Shown: positions 1 through 12,092 of the stretch, one piece after another | Layout of the letters: every line of letters starts with the position of its first letter | Position numbering within the stretch: the stretch's first letter is position 1 | Assembly (NCBI GenBank): GCA_037976565.1 | Contig: CP137674.1 | Coordinates: 7,111,789 to 7,175,788, forward strand | Length of the DNA: 64,000 bases | Source of the DNA: Mesocentrotus franciscanus | Taxonomy: Eukaryota > Echinodermata > Echinoidea > Camarodonta > Strongylocentrotidae | Direction of reading: 5' to 3' | Position numbers and translations under genes: made by a program | The notes under the pieces: generated by a model | Databases searched by the model: none | What the model saw: only the letters and a program-made list of their open reading frames with translations | What the model was told of the DNA's origin: nothing

Positions 1-21
1 CCTAAACTCAAATTTAACGAT

Positions 22-204
22 TTAGGCATTTAGCAATGGAAAGAGCTGAATTTGAAGCTTTTCATCTCTCAGCCCATCAAAAAGAGTGTTCAGTTTCACA
101 CACCAATCGACACATTGCATAGCACATCTCATGCCCATTGCAACTTCCAATGCATGCACCCACATACTGTTCAAAATGTCCCGCATTGCCACTCGTTTTT
201 TCTC
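22..204 (-). CDS. Candidate terminal exon, unknown gene
   Basis: On the minus strand a good acceptor (GTCTGTCTCGCAG) at 205-206 opens a 60-codon frame that begins EKKRVAMRDILNSM and ends ...QLFPLLNA-stop at 22-24. It reads as a helical, Cys/Met-rich segment. I recognise no family. No donor or preceding exon could be linked, and another minus frame is also open over much of this stretch, so this may be chance. Confidence 0.2.
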   Translation of the reverse strand, partial: EKKRVAMRDILNSMWVHALEVAMGMRCAMQCVDWCVKLNTLFDGLRDEKLQIQLFPLLNA

Positions 205-840
205 CTGCGAGACAGACGTCAATTAAACCCGTCAACGAGCATTTTTCATTACAATTTGAGCAAGACAGATGCACAGTTTTAAACTAGATTTATTAACATC
301 ATTTGATATAATTTTTGAGCAATTAAATCGAAATAAATACCGCACCATTTTGATGGTTGTGCAAGATAGTCATTCAATTTCGAATGCAGTTTTCCCGCTG
401 AACGATTTGGACGCGGCAGCAGAATGCCTTGATAGAGTGTGTGTATACGGTGACAATGCATTCGTTTTGCAATGAGCCAAGCTAGCCCCACGCATAACGC
501 ACGAGGCATGGAAAAAGAAGACACGTTTTGGAAAATCATGATTTTGGGGTGACGGGATAGTGGAATTTTTTCCGCTCCCCTTCAGGCTACTCACCCGTCC
601 ATTTCTCAGGGAATGAAGAAGAAGGTGATCAGGATAGAAATGTAGAGAATAGAGATGAGAGAGGCTACAGATCAGAAGAGCTAAAAGACTGAGGCAGGTA
701 GTTGATACATGAACGGGTTGCGTACTGTCCGTGTAGGCAATCTAAATGCAAAATTGAATCGCACACATATAAATATACACACAAACACAATAGGTAGCAT
801 ACTATACGACGCTCGCCTGCGCAACGCATTCATTCAGCGA
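205..840. other. Non-coding stretch, nothing recognised
   Basis: Short frames on both strands overlap each other and have no splice context. I see no gene, RNA or clear repeat here. Confidence 0.4.
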
Positions 841-980
841 ACATTCAATACGCTCCGATTCGTTGGCTCCGATCCGTAGTACCGTGCGCACTGCACTGTA
901 CGAATGCGGCCGCGGTTTCCAGCGAGCAAGCATACAGAATAGAGGCGACGATTGTGTGGCGTGTGTTCGTAGGTCGAATA

Positions 981-1118
981 ATGGCGGCGACGAAAAGAAT
1001 AGAGGATTCTGGGAGAAGCGAAACTTCCCCGATTGAGTTTGAGTCTCTTATCTGCATGCTCCCAGCTAGCTTTTTTTTAGGTGGGTGCAATTGCCCCGCC
1101 CCCACGAGAAGAAGTTAA
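981..1118 (+). CDS. Candidate first coding exon, unknown gene
   Basis: ATGGCGGCGACG in a good initiation context opens a 45-codon frame beginning MAATKRIEDSGRSETSPIEF. The surrounding 840-1,080 is more GC-rich than its neighbourhood, as 5' exons often are. A possible donor (TTTTTTTAG/GTGGGT) lies at 1080/1081; otherwise the frame stops at 1116-1118. No downstream exon was recognised, so this is weak. Confidence 0.2.
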   Translation: MAATKRIEDSGRSETSPIEFESLICMLPASFFLGGCNCPAPTRRS

Positions 1119-4100
1119 CACCAAGTAAAATATAGCCTGTGTAAATAATCATCAGAATGCTCTTAAACTTCTTAATTACGGATATTTTCTCAGAAATTCC
1201 TCTCGGGTTTTGAAGCCAAACTTGACAAAATGAAGATGGCCGGAGGGCTATACTACAAACGAAGCCTACATCAAATCATTTATCAATGTATAACTTCAAC
1301 TTTATTTGTATGGTGTATAAATAAAAGGCCTATCTCTGCCCCAAAAAAAATGTTAATTTCGAAACGAAAGATGCTCCAATTTTGTGCTGGCTCGTTTGGC
1401 GCTTTTTACTTTTTAGCTAAGCTAATTTGTTAACGGTAGCAGTAATAAATTCATTGATAATAATTTGAAATGAAGAATACACATTTTCAATTGTGTATAG
1501 TCAATAATTATGTAGACGGTAGAATTATGGTGTCGTTTGAACGGAAGGGGTGGGGTGTATGAACCCTACTATTGCCATCGGTAAATCTCTTGTTGTCTGC
1601 AAGTAAAGACGTGATGACCATTTTTCTCTTGAATTCAAACTTAGCTAGGGCCTATTCAACAATATTTCTTGAATTGTTTGGGAATGTTTTATCGTACATC
1701 GATCGCTCTTACGGTCGGCATACCTTTCGAGGAAAATGTTTTGGTGGGATTTTTTTTTGTTTGGGGTTATGTTTTCATTTCTTTATAAATAAATCTCAAA
1801 TCAGAGACCGTTGTGCATCATAGCACACTGGCTGAAGCCCGGTTTCAAAGACACTCATACTTGAATGGGGAACTGGGGGCAAGTGTCTCTCCCCCACGGG
1901 ATCTGGCTTTGATATGTGATATAATGTGATTAATGATCATTGAATCATCCAATTATTTACATCATAATTTATATTAATACTTTGTGTATTTACTTGTATA
2001 TTGAAGATAATCCTAAACTTGTGGATTCTATTGAAGTCAATATATTTGATTTGATTTGATTTGAAATATAATATACAGTGTAGATGATAATCATTACCTT
2101 ACATGATGCACCAGTCCCACTTTTTCCGCAAATGAGAACTTATAATATAGTCCCTATATAGCATATCAATAATTAGTAAGAAGAGGCAGTAAATAAGAAT
2201 TTTAGTACAGTGCAAGTTCTTGTTTTATAAATGCGCACGAATCTATTGTAGACTGATTGAAAATATGATATTGAAAAGACTAAGCCCAAAACAGTATAGT
2301 GCAAGTTCTAGTTTTATAAAAAATTAATGCGCACGAATCTTTTGTAGATTGATTGAAAATATGATATTGAAAAGACTGAGCCAAAAACAGATTATCCTTA
2401 ACGGAGTGTTATGAGAAAGAGAATACCGGACAGTAGTTCAAATTTTAATCATCATGCTTTTGTAGAAATTCCTGTGCAAACATAATTATGTTCTTCAGTT
2501 TATTTCCATTTCTCCACTGATCTAGCATTATGGCTCCTATTTTGAATGTGTGATGTTTTTAAACAATAATAAACCATGCTAAAGCTGAGACAACAACTGT
2601 AAAGCGCCATGATTGTCAGATGAGCGATGAACAAGAACCCACTATTATTATTATTGTTATATCAAATCAAATCAAAAAGAGGAACTTACTCGCCTATTAT
2701 GCGCTTCTCTGTTTTCAATCCGAGTGCAATTCGTAGGCAAAACGCGGGGGAGTACAAATTTATCCACAAATGGGGTTTCTTTTTAATTTAGATAAATGTA
2801 TCACGAGGTGTTTGACTTTGTTGAATATTTAGTCATAACCAAACCAATTAATGTTATATACATTTTACTATATTCAATCCCGTGTATTTGGGTAGTAATT
2901 GTTATTGATATAGGTGATACCGTTGCTTTATGCATGAGAGTTTCGTCCACTCTTTAAAAAAGTGCAAGTCATATGAAGATCCAATCGCCTTTTCTCCGCC
3001 CGGTTATTCAACCGCTAAATAAACTAGAGTAAAGAACAATAAGTCTGGTCTGCTCTGCTTTTAGATCCTTCGCCATTAAAACCTCTATAAAAAGAAATCT
3101 CGTTGATAAAGTATTGTTGAGATTGCTGAGATTCAGCAGTGTGGTTGTGCCTTTACAACAAAACCTATAAGACTTGACGATTTACAATGGGAGTTATTAG
3201 AGCTTACCACTTTCTTTAATCTATCAGTCTCGTAAAATACGACCTGATTTCCGACTTCCAGTGTGAGTATTACAGGTAGAATGACGTCTATTTACGGTCC
3301 GGTGACCACCCTAAACTAGCCTTGTTCGCGTGCTTTGCACTTTCTTGCGCCTTTACCCCTTGATCTGTCAAAGTTTTGTTGATTTTTAATATCACTTTAG
3401 TGGTTGTAACTAACTAATTATGACTCTCAAACATTGATCATATTGTGGTCTTTGCATGTAATTTTATTATTGTTGTTCAACCTTTTATATTCGGCTATAT
3501 TGATATGATGTTTTATGAGATTGACCTCTCTGTGATCGATCTCCATCAAAGCTTTGTAGGTTATCACTTTAATTTAACGTTGATCATAGCCTTGTTGTTG
3601 GATGTGTACCAGTGTTATTCAACCTGTTTTTGTTGTTTTCCTTGTTTTTCGACTTTAATGGGTGAATAACGACCCCAAATTCGCTCATAATGCTCGTTAT
3701 TTTATTAGATAGATCGCTTAACTCACAACTAAAGGTCAGAAAGACACTTCATTAACCTTCTAAACACAATTCCATCCAGTCTTCCTTGGGCGCTTTGGCC
3801 ACTTTCACTTTTTGATCTGTCAAAGCTTTGTAAATTATCACTTTAATGATTGGAGTTATAACTCTGCTGGTGTTGTTCCACCTGCGTCTTTTTTAAATTC
3901 AGTATTCACAATTCTTATTAGATTGATCAGTAGACTCGTAAAAAGGTCAAAAAGCCATTGCCCCACCGAAAACTCGTTGACAATTATTTCTTTCCCAAGT
4001 TGCACTGAAAATAAATATTTATCAAAGTAAGCATTTGTTTTGAAGTAATGCAAGCACAATTTGTTTGTGAATAAAATTCATTTTTAAGTTCAAATTAGTG

Positions 4101-5460
4101 AGCCGTCTTGAATAGGTCTACCTTACATGCCTTACAGTTTACACGTTTTACCAAAGTATATCGTGATTACAGAGAATGAGAGAAACGTTCCTCAACATCA
4201 TTTTTTTTTAAATAAAAATCCTCAGAAGGAAATATGAAAATTAGATGAAGTTGCTTGAGACAGGGGCACATCCAATATTGTCAGGAAGAAGTCAAAATAC
4301 AGTATCATCGTCCTATCTTTTCTAAGAGATATACATGTAAATAATGGGGGGATGCGTCATTTTAAAGATAATTTACATGTACAACACTGTGCTCCGATCA
4401 TGCTGTATAGCTCCAAAATATTCCTTAAAAATATGCCCCGCAAAACTTTTGAAATTGACTTTATACTTCTTTATTTTCCTGAGGGACGACCCTTTCAGCC
4501 ACCTGAATTCCCCCATGCATAGACCTTCGTAGTTCGGCCCCAGTCATTGGTACATGATCCTGCATGGTTCTGGTGCCAACAATCACATCTAGCTCCCCCT
4601 CAAAAAAAAATCAGCAATGATCCACGCCACGCTATTAGGTAGGGCTACTTTTGTCAAAACACACACACACACACACCTGTTTATTAAATTAATACAGTAT
4701 AGCTGGCATTCTTTGCACCACTTCAGTCTTTGATCTGATATAGGTTAGCTTGTCAAAAGGCAATGAAAAAAGTTTAATAAATTGATGAGTAAAGCTTTGA
4801 TGGATTACAGAGATTTTTAAAGATGCCCCGTTGTTCATCATGTTTTAAAGTCGCATAATAATATTTATCCTCAGTTTTCAAAATCGTATGACTTTAATAC
4901 CAGATATGAACAATACCACTTTCTTACAAAATGGCAATTCGTAACTTCTCCTCCTTTCCTTTCCCTTCACAGTCAAATTCAGAAGTATGATGTCACTATA
5001 ACATGGCTGTTGACCTCGATCTTTTCTTCTCCATTATCAGTTCCTCTGAAAGTGCGTGAATCCATTATTTATAAGAGTCCTTACATCATCGGGAAATAAA
5101 TCATTTCGTCGCCTTCACACAAGAAGGCCGTAAGAGCTTAATGTATAGTGTCAAAGGCAGTAACGGCCTTATTGCGGGAACCCAACGATTTATTATAAAG
5201 GCTATTGCTCAGTATTATTACCAGAAATATTATATGAGGATGAACTATATGTGCTCCAGATTTCTAATACCATTTCTAACAGTAAATTTCATGAGCTTAT
5301 TAAAGTAAAGCCACCCTCTGATTCTCGAGACACCTGCCTTAGCTTTATGCATAATTATTTTGTTTGGCGGCAAATCTCCATTTTCAAAGAAAATGACCTT
5401 TATGATAGGTCATCGCTTAAAGTTGTCATTTAGTTGATATTGATTGTTATTCTGTACGTA
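1119..5460. other. Intergenic AT-rich DNA with diverged repeats
   Basis: No gene seen. Contents: a (GATTT)n stretch near 2,045-2,065 and its complement near 2,645-2,665, a tandem duplication at 2,207-2,391, three diverged copies of a segment containing GATCTGTCAAAGCTTTG-like sequence near 3,360, 3,537 and 3,812, and a short (AC)n run near 4,661. Confidence 0.5.
2207..2391. repeat. Tandem duplication, two ~90-bp units
   Basis: Units at about 2,207-2,292 and 2,293-2,391 share AGTGCAAGTTCT, a GCGCACGAATCT core and TGATTGAAAATATGATATTG. The second unit has a few extra bases. No coding frame. Confidence 0.75.
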
Positions 5461-5565
5461 AGCAATAAAGAGAGAAAGAGAGAGAGTGAGGGGGGGGGGG
5501 TCATCACTATAAGGGACAAGGGCGGAATGCACCTGTGCAGAAAGGCTTCATGAGTAAATATACTC

Positions 5566-5812
5566 TTACTGACGCCAGCTCCATCCTATAGTTTGGATAA
5601 ACCATTGTTTACCTGGTTTTACCTGACTGCTAAGAAAGCATAAATGCTTGTAAGTAAGCAACCAGACGGACGACGGCTTTAGGTCCTCTCCGAGGGACCT
5701 GGTAGTGAGGATTAATGCCTTAATACCAAAGGGCACTAGCGCATCGACTTGGTTTCGAACCCGGGTCACCGGATTATGAGACCACTGCTCTACCAACTGA
5801 GCTATCGCGCCT
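5566..5812 (-). mobile_element. tRNA-derived SINE, copy 1 (tRNA-Met-like head)
   Basis: On the minus strand the element begins with a tRNA-like head: box A TAGCTCAGTTGGTAGAGC, a CTCATAA anticodon-loop-like segment (CAT), then box B GGTTCGAAACC. A non-tRNA body follows (TAGTGCCCTTTGGT..., AGGTCCCTCGGAGAGGACCTAA..., CTTTCTTAGCAGTCAGGT). The same body occurs at 11.1 kb, so this is a dispersed family and not a functional tRNA gene. Confidence 0.85.
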
Positions 5813-5870
5813 CATTAAAATCAGTATGCTTAGAAATTAGGAAAGTAGGAATAATTCTGTAACCCAACCC

Positions 5871-6245
5871 TGAATGATGATGATGAGGCCGATGATGATG
5901 GAGATGATGATGATGACGATGATGATGATGATTATAATGATGACGCCGATGATAATGACGACGATGATGATGACGATGATGATAATGATGATGACGATGA
6001 TGATGATAATGATGAAGATGACGATGATGATGATGATGATGATGATGATAATGATGATGACGTGGATGATGATGATGATGACGATGATGATGAAGATGAT
6101 GATGATTATGATGACGCCGATGATGATGACGATGGTGATAATGATGACGATGGTGATAATGATGATGACGATGGTGATAATGATGATGACGATGATGATG
6201 ATGATGACGATGATGACGATGATGACGATGAGTACGAGGAGTAGG
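5871..6245. repeat. GAT/GAC trinucleotide microsatellite
   Basis: About 370 bp of nearly uninterrupted GATGATGAC-type triplets. All frames stay open (poly-Asp, poly-Met, poly-His, poly-Ile), which is purely compositional. No promoter or splice context supports coding. Confidence 0.95.
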
Positions 6246-8005
6246 AGGGGGAAGAGGAGGAAATGATAATAACTGCATGCATGTAGGTACAATCGTTCAT
6301 AAAAAAGAGAGCCAACTGAATTTCATTTGATAAAAAGCATTGGTGTCGTTATGGGATACAGAGGGCATGTACCACCCCAAAAAAAAAAAAAGCACAAGAA
6401 AAAAAAGAAAAAAAAATAGTTTTCATTCATTTATCTATTTCCCACATTCCAGCAAACAAACAAAAAATGCGAAATACGAAATAATGTGCTTTTCTTAAAA
6501 TGCAAGGGAATATACAAAGAATCAAACTTACGAACAAGCAAATAATATTTAAACTTTGAAAATAACGAGTAAACTAGTATATGAATGGGGAAAAACAAAA
6601 ACAAAAGCTCCTTGTCAGGGTATTGCCTAGCTAGGCCTACTAATGACAACGAAAACAGAGAAACGACAGAGGGGAAAGAGGCATAGCGAAAATGAGATGG
6701 GGACGTGAAAATAAGACAACACGACCCCTCCTTTACCCTTTCCCCGCTATCGACGACCCATGCCCCTCCTCCCCCAGTTACACAAGTACACCGGTCCCAC
6801 GCTACACCGTTTAATCAAAGTATACTTCCAGCGGCGTGCAACAGATAGCAATATGCGAACGATAAACTTGCCCTCAAATAATTCTGGTATTGGTTTGACC
6901 TATTTTAACCGGTAAAAAATCAATTCCTTTCTTCAGACAGAAAAAATGCGGGAGAGAAAAATCGATGAACATGTCTGAATTTTAAAAAGGTTGGACGAAT
7001 ATTCGACCTATTGCCATGCGGATTTGTTCGTTCGGATATTATTGACCTTGATGTATCTTGATGAATACTGGGCAGAAAACTGCTCCTTCTTCTCTCGGTA
7101 ATATTTTGCTTAGCATAATTCTATATTTTAAGTGACTTTAAAATCCTGTTAGAGGACTAATTTTCTTTTCTTTTGATGTGTAGATTGCCAAATAAAGGAG
7201 GTACGAATTCAAAATATGAGTGATTTTCCCTTAAGTGACCGAATATCGGGTGCACTACCCTATATTATAATCAGTTACTCAATTTATCAATCTAATTAAT
7301 TTGATATCGTAAGGTAATTCGATCTGCCATCAATCTCCTAAATATTTGTGCAATTATTTCGAAAAAATCTTTGTTTCTCTATTATAATCAGTGTTTTTAT
7401 CACAGCACTGAATAGACATTAAAAAAGAAAAGTACTTAAAAAGTAGTATTTAGTTGTGCTCATTTAGTACTCTTAACTTAAGGCAACATAAGAGTTATTT
7501 TAATCGTCTCATCCTTTTAATAAATGTTAATTATTATTGCCAAGCATAGTTGTAACCACTTTTTTGTGGTTCAGGTTCTCTTTAGAATCTAAGGCTAAGG
7601 GAGCAAACCCTAAACAGAAAACCATGCCACCGTGACAGCATTGAGGTCAATTGAAGATACGGAACTCCCGACATCCTTTGACCAGTCACTGCAGGGTCTA
7701 GTGGTTCACACCCGTCCTGGCTTGTCCTCGCCGGTGTGAATCTGCCATCAGTTCCCCCGAGAGAGTGCCGTTAGTAACTTGCAAGAGCTACCGGTACTTA
7801 CCCACCTTTGCAAGCAGCCTTCACGAAAGTGAAGGCGGTCATTGTCGCTTAGCGACAGACAGCTACTACTATGATGTATCCACTGAAAATGGCCGTGGGT
7901 CATCAATTTTCATAAACATCCATAATGTATTTGTGACGAGTCATAACATTTCTTTTAAGTTTAAATATGAAGGAATACCTTACGATTTAAACATATCTCT
8001 ATTGT
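6246..8005. other. Intergenic, nothing recognised
   Basis: AT-rich DNA with an A-rich tract near 6,379-6,418. The frame at 7,765-8,013 has no recognisable domain and no splice context. No repeat family was identified. Confidence 0.4.
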
Positions 8006-8011
8006 TTTCAT

Positions 8012-8084
8012 AGTGGACGAGTGGTCTGATCGCTTAACTGGAGATATAAAGGTGATTGGTTCGAACCCCGGCGTTGCACTTGTT
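8012..8084 (+). mobile_element. tRNA-like SINE head or tRNA pseudogene
   Basis: GTGGACGAGTGGTCTGATCGCTTAACTGG resembles a tRNA 5' half of Ser/Leu type. It is followed by a perfect box B, GGTTCGAACCCC. The acceptor stem does not pair well (GTGGACG against CGTTGCAC), so a working tRNA is unlikely. A TTTGTTTG-rich tail follows. Confidence 0.55.
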
Positions 8085-8329
8085 TGTTTGTTTTTGTTGT
8101 TATTTGCGGGGGTTTGCTTTGTTTTTTAATTATTTTTGTTTGTTTGTCGAACGAGAGAAAGAAGGAAAAAAGAAAGGGAGAGGGGGAAAAGCGGAAAAAG
8201 ATGAGAGGAATCCCTCCCCTGTAATTTGTTTTTCTTCCAGCATGTAAACCCCCGCCGCCCCACTAGCCATTGGCCCCTTAGTAGGTGGACCAGGATGGAA
8301 AGTGGCAACTGCATGTGGATTAATATCTT

Positions 8330-8412
8330 GCATTTTAGTGCCGGGCTGGGATTCGAACCCTCAACCGTTGGAGTGAGAGTCAAGTGAATGAACCACTACA
8401 CCACCACACCTC
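8330..8412 (-). mobile_element. tRNA-Glu-like SINE head or tRNA pseudogene
   Basis: The reverse complement reads GAGGTGTGGTGGTGTAGTGG, a CTC-containing anticodon region, then GGGTTCGAATCCCAGC (box B). Boxes A and B are intact. The layout resembles tRNA-Glu, but the stem pairing is imperfect. It faces the tRNA-like unit at 8,012 in inverted orientation. Confidence 0.6.
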
Positions 8413-9430
8413 AATGGTTATGGCCATCCTTAAATTTTCTCAATTTTTCCACGTGCATTGTATGCTTGGTGGCAATAATTATATGCTTTTAGCGTGAGAA
8501 AACACAATTTTTGCGACTAGATGCTTATCAAAAAATTACCCTGGACAATTTTTTACTAGGTTTACGGCTTAACCATAGTTTCAACAAGTCACGCTCTTCA
8601 GCGATAGAAAAAGACAATGAAGAATGTTCATTATTCAACAAAAAAAGGGGGAGCTATACCATAGCCATTTCTTGTACGTTGATATCAATTTTATTTTCTA
8701 TGTATTATTCATATCGTTGCCATAGTGACGTGGCACAGGCAATATCGATTAAAAACGCATAGTCAGTCAGCCGATTGCCACGTACATAGACTCTGATTGG
8801 TTGATACCAGTTATTAATTATCTAGGTCCCCAAACAACGTAATTTCTAATACGAATGACTACTGTACGCAATCAGGCGATGGCCCATCACGATAGTACTT
8901 TCATTAAGTATCATTCATCGCTTAGCAAAGCGAATGCAAGCTCTAGATGACAAAGTTCTAATGACCATTGCGCAAAAATCGTGTTTGGTTTGTGTCAACA
9001 AAAGCCCCAATGTGTATTGAAGAAAAAAGAAGTCAAGCGGGTCTCTTTAAAAGCCAACCGACTTGCGCCAAAAATTGCATTTATTAGTTCAGCCGGTTAA
9101 TATTAATCAAACAGTAATGAAGAAAACGCTCTGAATCGCCATTCAACGCTGTATCGTTAGGCCTCTATATCGTCTGCTGATAAACGAGACCATTTTGCAT
9201 ATTATTGAAGATTAACGTGATGTACGGGAAACGAGAATTGATTACAAGTCCTCTTCGTAATAATTAGTTGAGTGGGAGATAATTATTGTAAAAAGGGCAG
9301 TTATTGTTTAAGGTTCATTATAATCTTCATTACTGGACAGGGCATCGTTACTCTTAAATACGATGTCCACTACCAATTACAACAATTAAGGCTGTTCAGG
9401 TGGAGAGAGTGAGTATACATGACTTGTAAT
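8413..9430. other. Intergenic, nothing recognised
   Basis: No gene, RNA or repeat family recognised. The 8,511-8,762 frame has no domain and no splice context. Confidence 0.4.
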
Positions 9431-9481
9431 TACAAGTGATACGGTGTGGTGATGGTGGTGGCGGTGAAGATGATGATGATG

Positions 9482-9505
9482 GTGAGAGAGAGTGAGAGAA
9501 AGAGA

Positions 9506-9540
<35 letters not shown>

Positions 9541-9650
9541 AGAGAGAGTGGGGGAGGAGGAGGAGGAGGAGGAGGAGAAGGATAGAAAAAGAGATTAGGA
9601 GGGGAGGAAGAGAGATCAGAGAGAGATCAAAGAGATATATATATATATTT
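9482..9650. repeat. GA-rich purine tract ending in (AT)n
   Basis: Runs of GAGAGA and GGAGGA with an ATATATAT end at about 9,637-9,647. A second GA/G run lies at 9,784-9,818. The Arg/Glu-rich frames here are compositional. Confidence 0.9.
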
Positions 9651-9819
9651 TATGGTCTGTCAGTTTATGATAAGCAGCATAATCATCAATTTGATATAAA
9701 ACCACATAAGAATGGAAATGGGTCAAAAAGAAAGGAAAAAAAAGCGAAATATGGATAAATTGAGATAATTCTACACACACTAGAAAGAGAGAGGGAGAGA
9801 GAGAGAGGGGGGGGGGAAT

Positions 9820-11090
9820 GGAAACCGGTATAGATGTACTTGTTCTGAAGTTCAGAACTAAATTCATTTTCCCCAGTGCGTTAAACATAGTGGAGAGGTG
9901 GCGTTGTAACGAGAAGGAGAAGAAGGCAAGTCCAGAAAACAGAGAGAAAAAACCTTTTTGACGATATTGCAAATAATAGGCCTATTTAAACGACACAATT
10001 TGTTTGTTTTCACCTTACATTATATGTTATTATCAATGAACATCTCAACTACCTTCAAGGCCAAGTCGAAACTTAAATAACAAACCAACATATCTATGAA
10101 AAGCCTCACAATTAAGAATAGGGGTGTATCTAAACAAGATGTGAATCGAGTGATATGGCCAAGAGATGGCGCTATACGACTTTCGTCTCTGCCCGATGTA
10201 GTATAACAAGTTCCATTAAAAGAAACCACACACCTCATTTTCCAGTTTCACGGTCAATTCAACACATTGTTTACTTACATATTTACCTTGATCCCTGAAA
10301 ATGGCCTCTTTATCAATATCACACTGAATGTATTGTTTGAGTCAGATGAGGAAGCCTAAATACCTTCAACAAAGCGGGAATTTGCATGGATGTATTAGAT
10401 AGAGTCTGAATCATCTCTAGTCCGAACATCAATTTTCTAGCAAGCGAGAGAAGCGAGCGAGTAACATTCGAGAATTTACTTTCATATAAACAGCCAATCA
10501 TGGAACAAACTGTATCCACAAAGAAAAGTATGATATACATGTATAACAAGAACATCTCGCATCCCGAATATCAGGGTGTTGCAAAATAAAGTTGCGGGGA
10601 TGGGGGGTTCAACTCCCTTAAGACATCGCCTCGTAAGCATATCCACCCTAGGGCTTTAAACAAGTTGAATGTCTGCATTCATCCTTACCCCTGATCTGAG
10701 AGGGCATGGGGCATCTTATTTTCTTTCGTAGCCAAAAAGGAGAATTATTTGAGAAAGAATGTCTTTTAAAAATGAGCTAACAAGTTAGCTCGCTAATGAT
10801 TGACAGATGATGTAACAGGATGAATGAGATCTGGAGCATTCTTTTAGGGTGGAGCTTAGCAGGTCTGAGAAAATAATTATAGATCAAATAAATATTTACA
10901 AAATCTATGAAATATATTTAGATGTTTGAATAACAAAATATGAGTTGTATGCAGCCCTGCACATCAACAGGAATCAACTTATATTTGGATGTCACCCGAC
11001 CTTTAAATGACCAACAAAAAAACAAAAAACCCGAAAATTCATAATGTTAAAGATATCGGGTGAATGATTGTAAGATAAAAACAGATGAAG
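9820..11090. other. Intergenic, nothing recognised
   Basis: Short frames only, without splice sites or family similarity. Confidence 0.4.
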
Positions 11091-11099
11091 GCTTTAAAA

Positions 11100-11330
11100 T
11101 CTAATGCGCAACGGACCAGAGGTACAGCAGTGGTCTCGTAACCGGGAGATTCGGGCTAGAAACCAAGTCGACGCTCTAGTGCCCTTTGGTAAAGCTTTAA
11201 ACCTTATTACCAAGTCCCTCGGAAAGGACTTAAAGCCGTCGGTCCTCTGGTTGCTTAGTGCTTATACATACAAACATACACATGCTTTCTTAGCAGTCAG
11301 GTAGAACCAATCAACCAATCTATTTCATTC
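11100..11330 (+). mobile_element. tRNA-derived SINE, copy 2
   Basis: Same family as the element at 5,566-5,812 but on the plus strand. It shares CAGTGGTCTCGTAA, GAAACCAAGTCGACGC, TAGTGCCCTTTGGTAAAG, the CCCTCGGAAAGGACTTAAAGCCGTCGG block and CTTTCTTAGCAGTCAGGTA. The tRNA-like head is more decayed here (box A lost). Confidence 0.85.
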
Positions 11331-11854
11331 ATTGTTACTTGCATAGGGTTGTCAATTTGATACGCTTTGTCTGATATAAACAATATCTTCTTTTGTTAAT
11401 CATAGGATATGAGCAAACATCCTATTAATAGGCATTCTCTGAACTGGAAATGACCTTGCTCGAATCTATTATGTTCTTAAAATAAACTTATGATATAATT
11501 ATTTCATCGCACAGTCAATATAGGCGCGTTGAGAGCAAATCCTTTTCATTCAATGTTTATAGAGCGAAAAGGTATATGGGACACACATCGTTGTATTTGA
11601 AGGGCAACTATTGTTAAAATCTGGCCGGTGTTATGATACTAATTGTAAACCGTTTTGCGCGTTGTTACCACAGCAACAATTATATTGTTTGGACAAAATT
11701 CGTTATTGCTCTTGATTTGACAGTGAAAGATTGATGTGTGTATTTCACGACTGGTGGAAGTTTGTGAATCGTTCTAAGATTTTGAAAATAATGCAAAATG
11801 AATTCACGGCATATCAGGCCTATCCCAGCGAAAATAGGAATTTTGGGTTCTAGG

Positions 11855-12060
11855 AAAAGTACCCCCTGGACAATCATCCCCGGCCAATTACCAGAGGGAC
11901 AATTATCCCCCAAGTAAAATTACCCCCGAGGACAACCACCCCGAGGACAATTACCCCCGGAAATTTACCCCCTAGGACAATTACCCCACCCTGAAAATTA
12001 CCCCTTTGACAATTACCCCCCTCTGTAAATTACCCCTTGGACAATCACCACCCCAGGACA
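11855..12060. repeat. C-rich minisatellite (GGACAATTACCCCC unit)
   Basis: A ~14-bp unit, GGACAATTACCCCC, is repeated with variation. The minus strand is therefore G-run rich. It is matched in inverted orientation by the G-rich block at 12,140-12,570. Confidence 0.85.
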
Positions 12061-12092
12061 AATTATTATCCCCGAACAAAATAATTATATGC

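Noticed and set aside
5742..5812. Functional tRNA-Met gene
   Set aside because: The head is fused to a body found again at 11.1 kb and lacks a proper 3' acceptor half, so it is a SINE.
5802..6315. Long overlapping frames encoding poly-His, poly-Ile, poly-Met and poly-Asp
   Set aside because: All arise from the GAT microsatellite; every frame is open on both strands, with no start or splice context.
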